A stretch of 44,273 nucleotides of DNA from CAZJGG01 sp964545475. GTDB lineage: Bacteria > Bacillota > Clostridia > Lachnospirales > JAISER01. Positions 1 to 7,887 of this stretch are shown here, in pieces. Positions within the stretch are counted from its first letter, which is position 1; the number at the start of each line of letters is the position of its first letter. The notes under the pieces are model-generated. The model saw only the letters and a list, made by a program, of their open reading frames with translations, had not been told where the DNA came from and ran no database searches. Location of the stretch: the NCBI GenBank assembly GCA_964545475.1, contig CAZJGG010000022.1, forward strand, positions 1 through 44,273, in the 5' to 3' direction. The translations under genes were made by a program, and so were the position numbers.

Positions 1-133
1 TTACCATAAATTTGGATGATTATTCCATTTACACTAAATGATGTTCACTCCCGAGGTATTTACATAGGTGCTTCTGTTATAATAGGACTAAATTAGCGAA
101 CGCCTTAGAACTTCGATAATATATATTAAGAGG
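1..133. other. Window edge, no gene recognised
   Basis: AT-rich sequence with no reading frame carrying a convincing start and ribosome site. A gene running in from the left edge cannot be excluded. Confidence 0.4.
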
Positions 134-148
134 TCATTTCTTAATATA
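122..148 (-). terminator. Hairpin at the 3' end of the subtilase gene
   Basis: A perfect 10-bp inverted repeat (TATATTAAGA at 122-131, TCTTAATATA at 139-148) overlaps the stop of the minus-strand subtilase gene. No strong U-run follows on the minus strand, so it may stabilise the transcript rather than terminate it. Confidence 0.35.
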
Positions 149-1234
149 CGATATAATAGTTTTGATAGTCTCTGCACCATTTATTATGCCACCAGTTGCA
201 ACAGCGTTTTTCAATTCTTCTTTTTCGATTGCACTCTCAATAATTATTTTCTTAACTTCTGATGCTGAGATATGTTCAAACTGTGAATAAACAAGGGCTG
301 CTATCCCTGTTACAATAGGAGCTGCCATTGACGTACCTGATGAATAATTATATGTATTGTTTATGCTTGTACTATAAATGCATGTTCCGGGAGCAGCTAA
401 ATCAACAGAATTTATGCCATAGTTTGATGATTTATTAAGCTTGCCATCGTAGCTCAAATTAGCTACTGTTATTACATTATTAAAATTAAACGATGCTGGG
501 TAGACAGGTACCTTATCTATATTGATTCCTCTTCCTTTTCCATTACCAGCTGAAACAACAAAAAGCATTTTAGAACCTTGTATTACCGCCTCTAGCTCCT
601 CATTATAAATCTCTGTACTTAAACTTAAATTGCAAATTTGGGCTCCATTATCTTCAGCAAAGAGTATAGCTTTAATTAAATTATCTACATCGCCTAAAAG
701 TAGATTTTGTTCATTTTCTAATATTTTTAAGGACATTATTTTTACGTTTGCCATACTAGCAACGCCAATGATTCCAGTCTTATTATCACGAGCCGCAATT
801 ATCCCGGCGCACTTAGTTCCATGCGAACTTTCATATCCAATACCTTCAGAGGATAGGAGATTATAAGTATTATTACAGAAATTAAAACCATAAACAGTTT
901 TATCGTTTTTACTGACCCACATTGAATCAACTAAATCTTCGTGGTTAAAGTCTACTCCAGTATCAATTAATGCAACTACAACTTCCTTTTTCATATCTAA
1001 TGTTAAAAGAAGATTTTTCATTTTAAGGAAATCTATATCCACATCTTTGATTATTTGAGTATTCTTAGAATAATAATCGCAATCGGCAATCGTTTTAATA
1101 TCACCTTTGTTATTTAAATACCATTGTTTATACATCAATGGGTTGCTACGTTCTTGATAGAATAATTTAAAAATATTAATAAATAATATGGAAAAAATAA
1201 AAAATGACAGCACACTTGCCTTGATGAGTTTCAT
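134..1234 (-). CDS. Membrane-anchored subtilisin-like (S8) serine protease
   Basis: Subtilase of 366 residues. An N-terminal hydrophobic segment (about residues 5-25) should export it and anchor it. The full catalytic set is visible: Asp91 in LIDTGVD, His138 in SHGTKCAG, Asn231 in VVSAGNG and Ser302 in SGTSMAAP. The enzyme is therefore probably active outside the membrane. I chose the ATG at 1234 because AAGAGGT lies just upstream; a longer frame to 1384 would overlap the neighbouring gene and has no ribosome site. It is the last of three minus-strand genes behind one promoter near 2.7 kb. With the exported protein and the two-TM protein upstream, a role in maturing the exported protein, as leader-cleaving subtilases do in bacteriocin loci, is plausible but inferred. 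Confidence 0.85.
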   Translation of the reverse strand: MKLIKASVLSFFIFSILFINIFKLFYQERSNPLMYKQWYLNNKGDIKTIADCDYYSKNTQIIKDVDIDFLKMKNLLLTLDMKKEVVVALIDTGVDFNHEDLVDSMWVSKNDKTVYGFNFCNNTYNLLSSEGIGYESSHGTKCAGIIAARDNKTGIIGVASMANVKIMSLKILENEQNLLLGDVDNLIKAILFAEDNGAQICNLSLSTEIYNEELEAVIQGSKMLFVVSAGNGKGRGINIDKVPVYPASFNFNNVITVANLSYDGKLNKSSNYGINSVDLAAPGTCIYSTSINNTYNYSSGTSMAAPIVTGIAALVYSQFEHISASEVKKIIIESAIEKEELKNAVATGGIINGAETIKTIISYIKK

Positions 1235-1273
1235 TTTTTTACCTCTTAAATTAATCGTATTAGTGACTTGTGC

Positions 1274-1307
1274 GAAACGCCCATACCTTATAAAGTATGG
1301 GCGTTTC
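1274..1307. repeat. Hairpin core related to the 164-bp palindromic element
   Basis: GAAACGCCCATAC (1274-1286) and GTATGGGCGTTTC (1295-1307) form a perfect 13-bp stem with an 8-nt loop. It lies between the two-TM gene and the subtilase gene. The same sequence forms the centre of the element at 20369-20532, so this is probably a minimal relative. It may also act as an intra-operon hairpin. Confidence 0.6.
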
Positions 1308-1367
1308 AAATCTTTGTCTAACTCAAAAATGAATATGACCGTTAAGGAATACATCTTATAAAAGTAT

Positions 1368-1580
1368 TTACTTGGTTGAATCAAAATCTTTTTTTCCTAA
1401 CTCGACCAAACACAATATACAGTTTCCAGCTATATATCCTAACAGTATCAATATATATGTATTGAATTTTTCTTGTAAGGGTGTATGTAATAAAGAAATA
1501 ATTGAAAAAATGATCCCTAACACTGTTGAACAAAGTGTATTAATTACTAGATGTCTAACTTTTTTGTTTTTTTGAATCAT
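1368..1580 (-). CDS. Small two-TM protein, candidate immunity protein
   Basis: Protein of 70 residues with a basic N-terminus (MIQKNKKVRH), two hydrophobic helices (about residues 12-30 and 38-60) and a charged C-terminus. I do not recognise the family. AAAGGGAA lies a short distance upstream of the ATG. The gene starts 15 nt after the exported-protein gene and precedes the subtilase, so all three are probably co-transcribed. Short two-helix membrane proteins beside exported peptides are often immunity proteins; that role is inferred from size and position only. The plus-strand frame opposite it is a shadow. Confidence 0.6.
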   Translation of the reverse strand: MIQKNKKVRHLVINTLCSTVLGIIFSIISLLHTPLQEKFNTYILILLGYIAGNCILCLVELGKKDFDSTK

Positions 1581-1595
1581 TTACATTTCCCTTTT

Positions 1596-2456
1596 TTAGT
1601 AAAAGTATTTATATTCATAAATCCTGCCAAAGGTAGATGAACCTGCACAGTTTTCATAAACGTAAAATCTTCCATTGAAATCAGTATAAGTCCAAAGACC
1701 TTGTTGCGATTTGTTTGTACCATACTTATATAACCTATAAGAGAAAAAGGCTGCATCAGGACAAGCTCTTTCACCAAGTGTTTTAAGTTCACCTGCTATT
1801 TCGTTAAGAAGGATTCCGGAAACAGCCCCAGCAATCCAGACACAACTATTGAGAGCGAATGATAAAACGAGTCCCAATGCTGTAATGGTAATATATCTGT
1901 ATTTCTGCTGCATTTTTACTGAATTCACAGTTGTGACCCCTTGGTAAATTGTGTAGTCTGAGGCATATGTTCCACGTGGCGGAGTTTTAGTATATATGTA
2001 GTCATAGCCATTTGCGCTCAGTCTATTTTCAGGGGATTCTTCTAATAAAATATTATCAGTAATATTTTCATCAAATTCAATTGGCAAAGGTGCTTCAACT
2101 ATACTTTCTGATATAGTAACTTCTTCACCATCCAAATATAATCTACCATCGTCAGAAAAAACTAAAATATTATGTAATGAGTCCTCAACAATATCAATAG
2201 TAAGATTTCCGTCTGCATCTTCATCCAAACTTATTGTGGACGAAATCTCATTCGTTACAGAGTAACTATATGAAATACTTTCATCTGTATCAACTTGATA
2301 TGAGATTATATTATCAGTTTGAATCCCAATACTTTCCATATTTTCAAGGTCATTTAATACTTTGTTTTTATGATTTTTGTTTATATTTTTAGTAAAATTA
2401 TTCCCTTTGTCAAATTTATAAGTTTCCTTTGCATTAACGGTTTGAGAGAGTAACAT
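1596..2456 (-). CDS. Exported protein of unknown family, start region damaged
   Basis: The frame gives 286 residues from the first ATG (2456), but that ATG lies inside a signal peptide. In-frame codons upstream (2498-2457) encode KKIKKFFAIVLAFS, then an in-frame TAA (2501-2499) next to nine A residues blocks any start. One extra A would join the frame to an ATG at 2530 and give about 311 residues with a normal signal sequence ending near VNA. The mature part has an acidic region, a Gly/Ala-rich hydrophobic stretch (about 190-225) and a Tyr-rich C-terminus (EYKYFY). I do not recognise the family. Its layout and its two-TM and subtilase neighbours recall large secreted bacteriocins, which is a hypothesis. 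It could equally be a decaying gene. Confidence 0.6.
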   Translation of the reverse strand: MLLSQTVNAKETYKFDKGNNFTKNINKNHKNKVLNDLENMESIGIQTDNIISYQVDTDESISYSYSVTNEISSTISLDEDADGNLTIDIVEDSLHNILVFSDDGRLYLDGEEVTISESIVEAPLPIEFDENITDNILLEESPENRLSANGYDYIYTKTPPRGTYASDYTIYQGVTTVNSVKMQQKYRYITITALGLVLSFALNSCVWIAGAVSGILLNEIAGELKTLGERACPDAAFFSYRLYKYGTNKSQQGLWTYTDFNGRFYVYENCAGSSTFGRIYEYKYFY

Positions 2457-2672
2457 GCTGAATGCAAGAACAATTGCAAAAAATTTCTTTATTTTTTTTT
2501 ATTTTCTTCTGCTTTCTCCTTTTTGTTCATAGTATTTAAAATAAATATATCATTTGTTTTATTTTAGTTTACTTTATCACCACCTCACAGTAGATAATTT
2601 TTTATTTCGTTCTTCACCTCTGCTTATTTTAGCTTTTATGTACAAATATTAAGTTATTATTTAACTAATTTT

Positions 2673-2701
2673 ATTATAAACTAACATGTGGAGTTTGTCA
2701 A
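2673..2701 (-). promoter_or_regulatory. Consensus sigma-A promoter of the exported-protein cassette
   Basis: Read on the minus strand: TTGACA (2701-2696), a 17-nt spacer, TATAAT (2678-2673). Both hexamers are perfect. The start of transcription near 2666 would give a leader of about 135-210 nt, depending on the translation start. Confidence 0.8.
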
Positions 2702-2883
2702 AACATATTGTGCAACTTAAAGCAGTAAATATGTTGATATTTAGCACAATACTTAGGTAGCCTGTTGTTGCCATATAGTACGTTATCATTATATACGGAA
2801 TTTTGGCAAGACATAAAGGTTATTAAAAAAACAAATTTAATTCATAAAAGTATTCACAGTGCTTCATGTAGAAAAGTTCTAAA

Positions 2884-2930
2884 CCTCCTTAATTTGCATA
2901 TAAATAAATGAATGGATACATTTAAGGAGG
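2884..2930 (+). promoter_or_regulatory. Hairpin that can hide the spoIVA ribosome site
   Basis: CCTCCTTAA (2884-2892) is perfectly complementary to TTAAGGAGG (2922-2930), the Shine-Dalgarno sequence 7 nt before the spoIVA ATG. The 9-bp stem closes a 29-nt AT-rich loop. If the transcript starts upstream of 2884, the ribosome site could be masked. Confidence 0.5.
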
Positions 2931-2937
2931 AAGCAAA

Positions 2938-4416
2938 ATGGAGAACTTTGATTTATACAAAGACATAGCTGAAAGAACCAGCGGAGATATTTACATAGGT
3001 GTTGTGGGTCCTGTTCGCACGGGAAAATCCACATTCATCAAGCGTTTTATGGATTTAATGGTTATACCAAACATTGAAAACAACTATAACAAAGAGCGCA
3101 CGAGGGATGAAATGCCTCAAAGTGCGGCTGGAAAAACAATTATGACTACAGAGCCGAAGTTTGTGCCTAGTGAAGCGGTTGAAATATGTGTTGATGACAA
3201 CATTAATTTAAAGGTACGAATGATAGATTGTGTAGGGTATTTAGTGCAAGGTGCGCAAGGGCACTTAGATGGAATTGAGCCAAGAATGATTTCAACGCCG
3301 TGGTCTGAGGAAAAAATACCTTTTGCACAAGCGGCGGAAATTGGTACAAAAAAAGTAATTACTGAGCATTCAACAATCGGCATTGTAATAACTACAGACG
3401 GTTCAATAACAGAAATTGAGCGTGAAAATTATGAAGAAGCCGAAGAGAGGGTAATTCAGGAGCTTAAAGCTATGAATAAGCCTTTTGTTGTGCTTCTTAA
3501 TTCCACAAAACCTTATGCGCCTGAAACGGAAGCGTTACGTGTGGAGCTAATGGAAAGGCACGCTGTTCCTGTTGTATCTGCCAACTGTGCGCAGCTAAAG
3601 CAAGACGACATAAACGGTATAATGGAAAAAGCGCTTTATGAATTTCCGCTTATGGAGCTTAAGTTTTATTTTCCAAAATGGATTGAAACTTTAAATTGTG
3701 ACCATTGGCTGAAAAGTAATTTAATTAAAACAATTAAAGAAATGATGTCAAGCGTAACAAAGCTTAGGGAAATTAAAGATTACATAATGTCAATTGAGGA
3801 AAACGAATTTGTAAAAAAAGCGTATATTGATAACATATCTTTAGGCGAGGGATGCTGTTCTGTTGAAGTTTCCGTTATGGATTCCCTTTTCTACAAAGTT
3901 TTAAGCGAAACAACAGAGATGGAGATAGAGGGTGAATATCAGCTTATATCTACAATTAAAGTATTAGCAGAAGCTAAAAAGGAATACGACAAAGTTAAAT
4001 ATGCAATTGAGGAGGTAAAACAGAGGGGATATGGCATTGTTACGCCTGCTCTTGACGAAATGAAGCTTGATGAACCTGTGATTGTTAAGCACGGCACAAA
4101 ATTTGGTGTAAAAATTAAGGCAAGAGCGCCGTCTATACACCTTATACGCGCTGACATTGAGACGGAAATAAGCCCTATTGTTGGGACAGAAAAGCAATCG
4201 GAAGAGCTTATTACATATCTTGCAACGGAAATGTCCGAAGACCCGGCGAAAATATGGACTTTAAATATGTTCGGAAAATCCATGCATGACTTAGTTAAAG
4301 ATGGCTTGCAAAGCAAGCTTTATAGAATGCCGGAAGATGCCCAAATGAAATTGCAGGAAACACTGCAAAAGATAATTAACGAGGGCAGCGGAGGGCTGAT
4401 TTGCATTATTTTATAG
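2938..4416 (+). CDS. spoIVA: Stage IV sporulation protein A, coat morphogenetic ATPase
   Basis: SpoIVA of 492 residues, matching the family length. It hydrolyses ATP and polymerises on the mother-cell face of the forespore membrane as the basement layer of the coat. The Walker A motif GPVRTGKS is at residues 24-31, in the TRAFAC-type fold typical of the family. The C-terminus ends in a Gly-rich hydrophobic tail (GGLICIIL), as in other SpoIVA proteins. AAGGAGG sits 7 nt before the ATG. It is monocistronic and ends at a bidirectional terminator. Mother-cell (sigma-E) control is expected from the family, but I could not fix a convincing sigma-E promoter. The gene proves an endospore former. Confidence 0.97.
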   Translation: MENFDLYKDIAERTSGDIYIGVVGPVRTGKSTFIKRFMDLMVIPNIENNYNKERTRDEMPQSAAGKTIMTTEPKFVPSEAVEICVDDNINLKVRMIDCVGYLVQGAQGHLDGIEPRMISTPWSEEKIPFAQAAEIGTKKVITEHSTIGIVITTDGSITEIERENYEEAEERVIQELKAMNKPFVVLLNSTKPYAPETEALRVELMERHAVPVVSANCAQLKQDDINGIMEKALYEFPLMELKFYFPKWIETLNCDHWLKSNLIKTIKEMMSSVTKLREIKDYIMSIEENEFVKKAYIDNISLGEGCCSVEVSVMDSLFYKVLSETTEMEIEGEYQLISTIKVLAEAKKEYDKVKYAIEEVKQRGYGIVTPALDEMKLDEPVIVKHGTKFGVKIKARAPSIHLIRADIETEISPIVGTEKQSEELITYLATEMSEDPAKIWTLNMFGKSMHDLVKDGLQSKLYRMPEDAQMKLQETLQKIINEGSGGLICIIL

Positions 4417-4432
4417 GTTAAATTAAAAAATA

Positions 4433-4467
4433 AATCCTTCCATTAATTTTAATATAATGGAAGGATT
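4433..4467. terminator. Bidirectional terminator
   Basis: AATCCTTCCATTA (4433-4445) and TAATGGAAGGATT (4455-4467) form a perfect 13-bp stem between convergent genes, with A/T runs on both sides. Confidence 0.85.
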
Positions 4468-4486
4468 TTAATATTTATACTATATA

Positions 4487-5686
4487 TTATCCAAAGAAAC
4501 GGTAAACAGGAGATAAATAAGCTGGTCTAAAAAGAGGCTTAATTGCTCTGTCTTGTTCAATGTAACCTGCTACATATTGAAACGGCTTGAATACAAGAGA
4601 ATCTGTACCACTAACATCAATTCCGCCAATATCTCCGTAAGCATAAATTAAAGCTCTTTGGCTTGCAGTAATTTTATTAGCTTTTGACCAACCATCAATA
4701 AACAATGTGTTGTATTCTCCACTTAATGTAATGTTTTGAGCAGTAGCTTTTCTTAATCTTACATTTGCTTTTTCTTCAATGTGTAAGTCTCCGAAAACAC
4801 CTTCGATAACAACGCTTTCACAGCTTTTTGCAACGTTAACAGGACCAACTTCAGCTAAATCATCAATAAAAAGACTAACATTTCCTTCGTAAGCTTCTAC
4901 AGCAATTGAGTTGATTTTTGAACGTCCATCAATATTAATTGCTTTAGCGTTACCTGTTCTAATAATAACTTTACCTGTAACATTTACGTTTTCAAGAGTT
5001 ACGAGCCCATCCTTTGCGCCTTCGGAAATAATAAGGTCACCGTAAATTGTCATATTTCTGAATTTAACGTCTGCTGTGTTAATAATAACAGGACCTTTTG
5101 TATCGTGGGAGTAAATCCCCGGTTCATAGCAGAACCCGCCGATAGCTGTATCAAGAAGTTTTACAAAGTCTCCTTTTGTAATTTCAACTTTTGGGTAAAA
5201 ATAAACACCGTCAACACTCATTGCGCCTTGTTTAACTAAAGCGTTAACATACCCACGTTTGTGAACATTTATAAGCCCTCTGTCTCCGTAAGCAACCGGC
5301 TCAACAGAGTCTTGTGTAAGACCTAAAAAGCGACCAGTCATGTCTGCGACTTCTTCACGCAAAGCATATTCACCTGCTCGTGTCATGTTGTACATATCCG
5401 GCTTTAAAACACCGGCAGCAACTGTTTTATAAACCGCATCGGTATAATGAAGGACAGAAACATCGCTAAGTTTAAGCGGTGTTTGCTGGTTGTATCTCAT
5501 AATTTTATCGTAAACGACACAAATATCTCCAATTGTAATTAAATCGTTAGCATTGTCGTTTTCGGAAAAAATACCGGCTTGTATCCATTTTTTTCCAATT
5601 GCGCTGTCATTTAATGCATATGCGTATACATTAACCGACTGAAAAATTAAAGAAATAATTAAAGCTAAAAATATCCCTTTTTTCAT
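4487..5686 (-). CDS. Exported SLH-like / beta-helix surface protein
   Basis: Protein of 399 residues with a clear signal peptide (MKKGIFLALIISLIFQSVNVYA). Residues about 30-200 hold three degenerate S-layer-homology-like segments (for example NDLITIGDICVVYDKIM and VEITKGDFVKLLDTAIG). Residues about 205-375 are a run of short beta-strand repeats (NMTIYGDLIISEG, NVNVTGKVIIRTG, VVIEGVFGDLHIEE), as in right-handed beta-helix proteins that follow SLH domains in clostridial surface proteins. It probably sits in the cell wall or on the spore surface, without visible enzymatic residues. A GGGGG ribosome site precedes the ATG. It is convergent with spoIVA and monocistronic; whether it is sporulation-linked is not shown. 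Confidence 0.7.
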   Translation of the reverse strand: MKKGIFLALIISLIFQSVNVYAYALNDSAIGKKWIQAGIFSENDNANDLITIGDICVVYDKIMRYNQQTPLKLSDVSVLHYTDAVYKTVAAGVLKPDMYNMTRAGEYALREEVADMTGRFLGLTQDSVEPVAYGDRGLINVHKRGYVNALVKQGAMSVDGVYFYPKVEITKGDFVKLLDTAIGGFCYEPGIYSHDTKGPVIINTADVKFRNMTIYGDLIISEGAKDGLVTLENVNVTGKVIIRTGNAKAINIDGRSKINSIAVEAYEGNVSLFIDDLAEVGPVNVAKSCESVVIEGVFGDLHIEEKANVRLRKATAQNITLSGEYNTLFIDGWSKANKITASQRALIYAYGDIGGIDVSGTDSLVFKPFQYVAGYIEQDRAIKPLFRPAYLSPVYRFFG

Positions 5687-5830
5687 ATTTTTTCCCCCTA
5701 AATATGTTTTATTAAATTTATGTTTCTATTATATCACACCAAAATGTTTTTATCTACTGTTTTTTATAATTTTTTCTATACCATATTATTCTACTTCATG
5801 TGAATTGCTGTCGTTTATTAGTAAAAATTT

Positions 5831-5860
5831 AATGCCGCATAGGAAAACCAATGCGGCATT
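5831..5860 (-). terminator. Terminator of the aldolase gene
   Basis: AATGCCGCAT (5831-5840) and ATGCGGCATT (5851-5860) form a perfect 10-bp stem 6 nt after the aldolase stop; AAATTTTTAC follows on the minus strand. Confidence 0.8.
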
Positions 5861-5865
5861 TTAAT

Positions 5866-6816
5866 TTATTTATTTTTTGAATTAACTGAGCCTAAAACAT
5901 TTTTAATTTTATAATCAACAAGATTAGCAATGTTTTCACGCCCTAAGCCCATATACCCACGTGGGTCAAACTGGTCTGGGTTTTCTGCAAAGAACTGGCG
6001 GATTCCTGCTGTAAGAGCAAGGCGTATGTCAGTATCCATATTTATTTTACAAACTGCAAGCTGAGTTGCTTGTCTTAAAATTTCATCCGGCACGCCTTTT
6101 GCGCCTTTAATGTTTCCGCCGAATTTGTTGCATGTTTCTACGAAATTGGCGTCAACAGAAGATGCGCCGTGTAAAACGATAGGGAAGTTCGGGCATCCGG
6201 CTTGAGTAAGCTTTTCCGTAATAAGGCTAAGTCTTTCAAAGTCAAGCTTTGGCTCGCCTTTAAATTTGTATGCGCCGTGGCTTGTGCCAATTGCAACTGC
6301 AAGAGAGTCTACCCCGGTTTTTACAACAAACTCAACGGCTTCTTCCGGGTCTGTATAAGTTGCGTTTTCTTTAGAAACGCTAACTTCGTCTTCAACGCCT
6401 GCAAGCTTGCCAAGTTCCGCTTCAACAACTACACCATGAGCATGAGCATATTCAACAACTTCTTTTGTTTTTTCAATATTAGTTTTAAAATCGTAATGAG
6501 AGCCGTCAAACATAACTGAGGTAAAGCCTGCTTCAATGCAAAGCTTAGCTGTTTCAAAGTCCGGCCCGTGATCCAAGTGAAGAGCAAGGTCTAAATCGTA
6601 TTCTGCCACAACAGCATCTACAATAGCTTTTAAAACTTTTGCACCTGAATATTTAAGAGCTGATTTTGAAACTTCCATAATAACTGATGAATTATTTTCG
6701 CTGGCAGCTTTTGCAATCCCTTGAATAATCTCTTGATTTCCGATGTTAAATGCGCCAATTGCATATTTGCCCTCAAATGCACGCTTAAACATTTCTTTAG
6801 TTGTTACTAATGCCAT
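5866..6816 (-). CDS. fba: Class II fructose-1,6-bisphosphate aldolase
   Basis: Zinc-dependent aldolase of 316 residues that splits fructose 1,6-bisphosphate into glyceraldehyde 3-phosphate and dihydroxyacetone phosphate in cytosolic glycolysis. Class II signatures are present: HLDHGPDFE with a zinc-ligand His, FDGSHYDFKTNI, EAELGKLAG with the catalytic Glu region, GTSHGAYKF and VLHGASSV. I start at the ATG at 6816 because AAAGGAG lies 9 nt before it; a TTG at 6834 would overlap that ribosome site. It is monocistronic, with its own sigma-A promoter and terminator. Related tagatose-bisphosphate aldolases cannot be fully excluded, but the isolated context favours the glycolytic enzyme. Confidence 0.93.
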   Translation of the reverse strand: MALVTTKEMFKRAFEGKYAIGAFNIGNQEIIQGIAKAASENNSSVIMEVSKSALKYSGAKVLKAIVDAVVAEYDLDLALHLDHGPDFETAKLCIEAGFTSVMFDGSHYDFKTNIEKTKEVVEYAHAHGVVVEAELGKLAGVEDEVSVSKENATYTDPEEAVEFVVKTGVDSLAVAIGTSHGAYKFKGEPKLDFERLSLITEKLTQAGCPNFPIVLHGASSVDANFVETCNKFGGNIKGAKGVPDEILRQATQLAVCKINMDTDIRLALTAGIRQFFAENPDQFDPRGYMGLGRENIANLVDYKIKNVLGSVNSKNK

Positions 6817-6848
6817 TACAATTGCTCCTTTCAAATAAATATAATAAA

Positions 6849-6877
6849 AGTATATACCGTTTTTGCTATATTTACAA
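6849..6877 (-). promoter_or_regulatory. Sigma-A promoter of fba
   Basis: On the minus strand TTGTAA (6877-6872), a 17-nt spacer and TATACT (6854-6849), about 30 nt before the fba start. Confidence 0.65.
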
Positions 6878-6983
6878 TAGTAAAAAGAAAAAACTAAGTA
6901 TAAAGATTAAAAAAATGTTGCTTATTAATACTTTTTGTAATAATATATGATTTATTAGAGCAAACGGTCTGGAGTGAATTTTT

Positions 6984-7838
6984 TTGGCAAATACAATTAT
7001 AAGTGAATTTAAATCCGATTTTTTCTCTTATCAGCACGTATTAACAGATAGTCCCACCCTGTCCGGTCTTGGTCATGTTGAAATACATGAACATTACGAA
7101 ATAAACTACATAATATCCGGTAACATTTCTTATTATGTAGAAGGGCAGGAATATATGCCAAAAAAAGGTGATGTTTTAATAATCAACAGCTACGAGCTTC
7201 ACAGACCGGAATTTAAATCTCCAGTGCCTTATGAACGAATTGTCATATACATTAACCCAAAATACGTTATTCCTTTTCACACGGCTGATTTTAATTTGCT
7301 TCACTGCTTTGAAAGAAGAAAGCTTGGCCACGACAACCTAATTTCCACAGCGGAATTAAATGCGGACATTTGGAAACATTACCAAAAACTTGAGCACTAC
7401 ATTACCTATAACTTGCCCGAAAGCACTATTATGCTGCAGCTTGTTATAATTGAGCTTTTAGTAAAGCTTAACAAAATCTTCGGGGAAGAGGAGTGCAGAA
7501 TAAACAGCTCCGTCCACTTCGACCCTAAAACCCTTGCCATAATCGAATACATAAACCGACACCTCAACGAGAACATTACATTAGAGCTTCTTTCAAAAGA
7601 ATTTTTCATCAATAAATATTCGCTTTGCCACGCTTTCAAAAAAAACACCGGCTTTACCATCATTGAATACATCTTAAACAAGCGCATAATGAAGGCCAAA
7701 GAGCTGTTCGCCCAGGGCGTTAACATAACCGAAGCCTGCTATCAGGTGGGCTTTAACAACTATTCCAATTTCTATAAAGCCTTTACACAGGTTATGGGGG
7801 TTTCGCCTAAGCAGTTTATTGCAAATAGATCCAGCTGA
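6984..7838 (+). CDS. AraC-family regulator with cupin sensor domain
   Basis: Regulator of 284 residues. The N-terminal half is a cupin-like beta-barrel (HEHYEINYIISGNISYYV, then a GDVLIINSYELHRPEF segment), normally a sugar-binding sensor. The last ~100 residues hold two helix-turn-helix motifs of the AraC type (LELLSKEFFINKYSLCHAFK and ITEACYQVGFNNYSNFYKAF), ending VMGVSPKQF. The start is a TTG 7 nt after GGAGTG; no ATG fits. It is divergent from fba. Sugar-responsive control is known for the family; the target is unknown. Confidence 0.88.
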   Translation: MANTIISEFKSDFFSYQHVLTDSPTLSGLGHVEIHEHYEINYIISGNISYYVEGQEYMPKKGDVLIINSYELHRPEFKSPVPYERIVIYINPKYVIPFHTADFNLLHCFERRKLGHDNLISTAELNADIWKHYQKLEHYITYNLPESTIMLQLVIIELLVKLNKIFGEEECRINSSVHFDPKTLAIIEYINRHLNENITLELLSKEFFINKYSLCHAFKKNTGFTIIEYILNKRIMKAKELFAQGVNITEACYQVGFNNYSNFYKAFTQVMGVSPKQFIANRSS

Positions 7839-7887
7839 TAACTTTAGTAGAATAGAAATAACTTCAATTCATATGCAGGGGTGAAAA

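Larger units (their letters stand above)
2457..2937. other. Divergent intergenic region
   Basis: It holds the broken signal-peptide start (2457-2530) and a consensus sigma-A promoter firing left (2673-2701). On the right is the spoIVA leader with a ribosome-site hairpin (2884-2930). I found no further gene in it. Confidence 0.5.

Noticed and set aside
1372..1575. Plus-strand 67-codon frame opposite the two-TM gene
   Set aside because: No ribosome site and fully antisense to a better supported gene.
2896..2922. Sigma-E promoter for spoIVA (GCATATA and GATACATT)
   Set aside because: The predicted transcript start would fall inside the ribosome site only a few bases before the ATG, and the spacing is short; treated as chance similarity.
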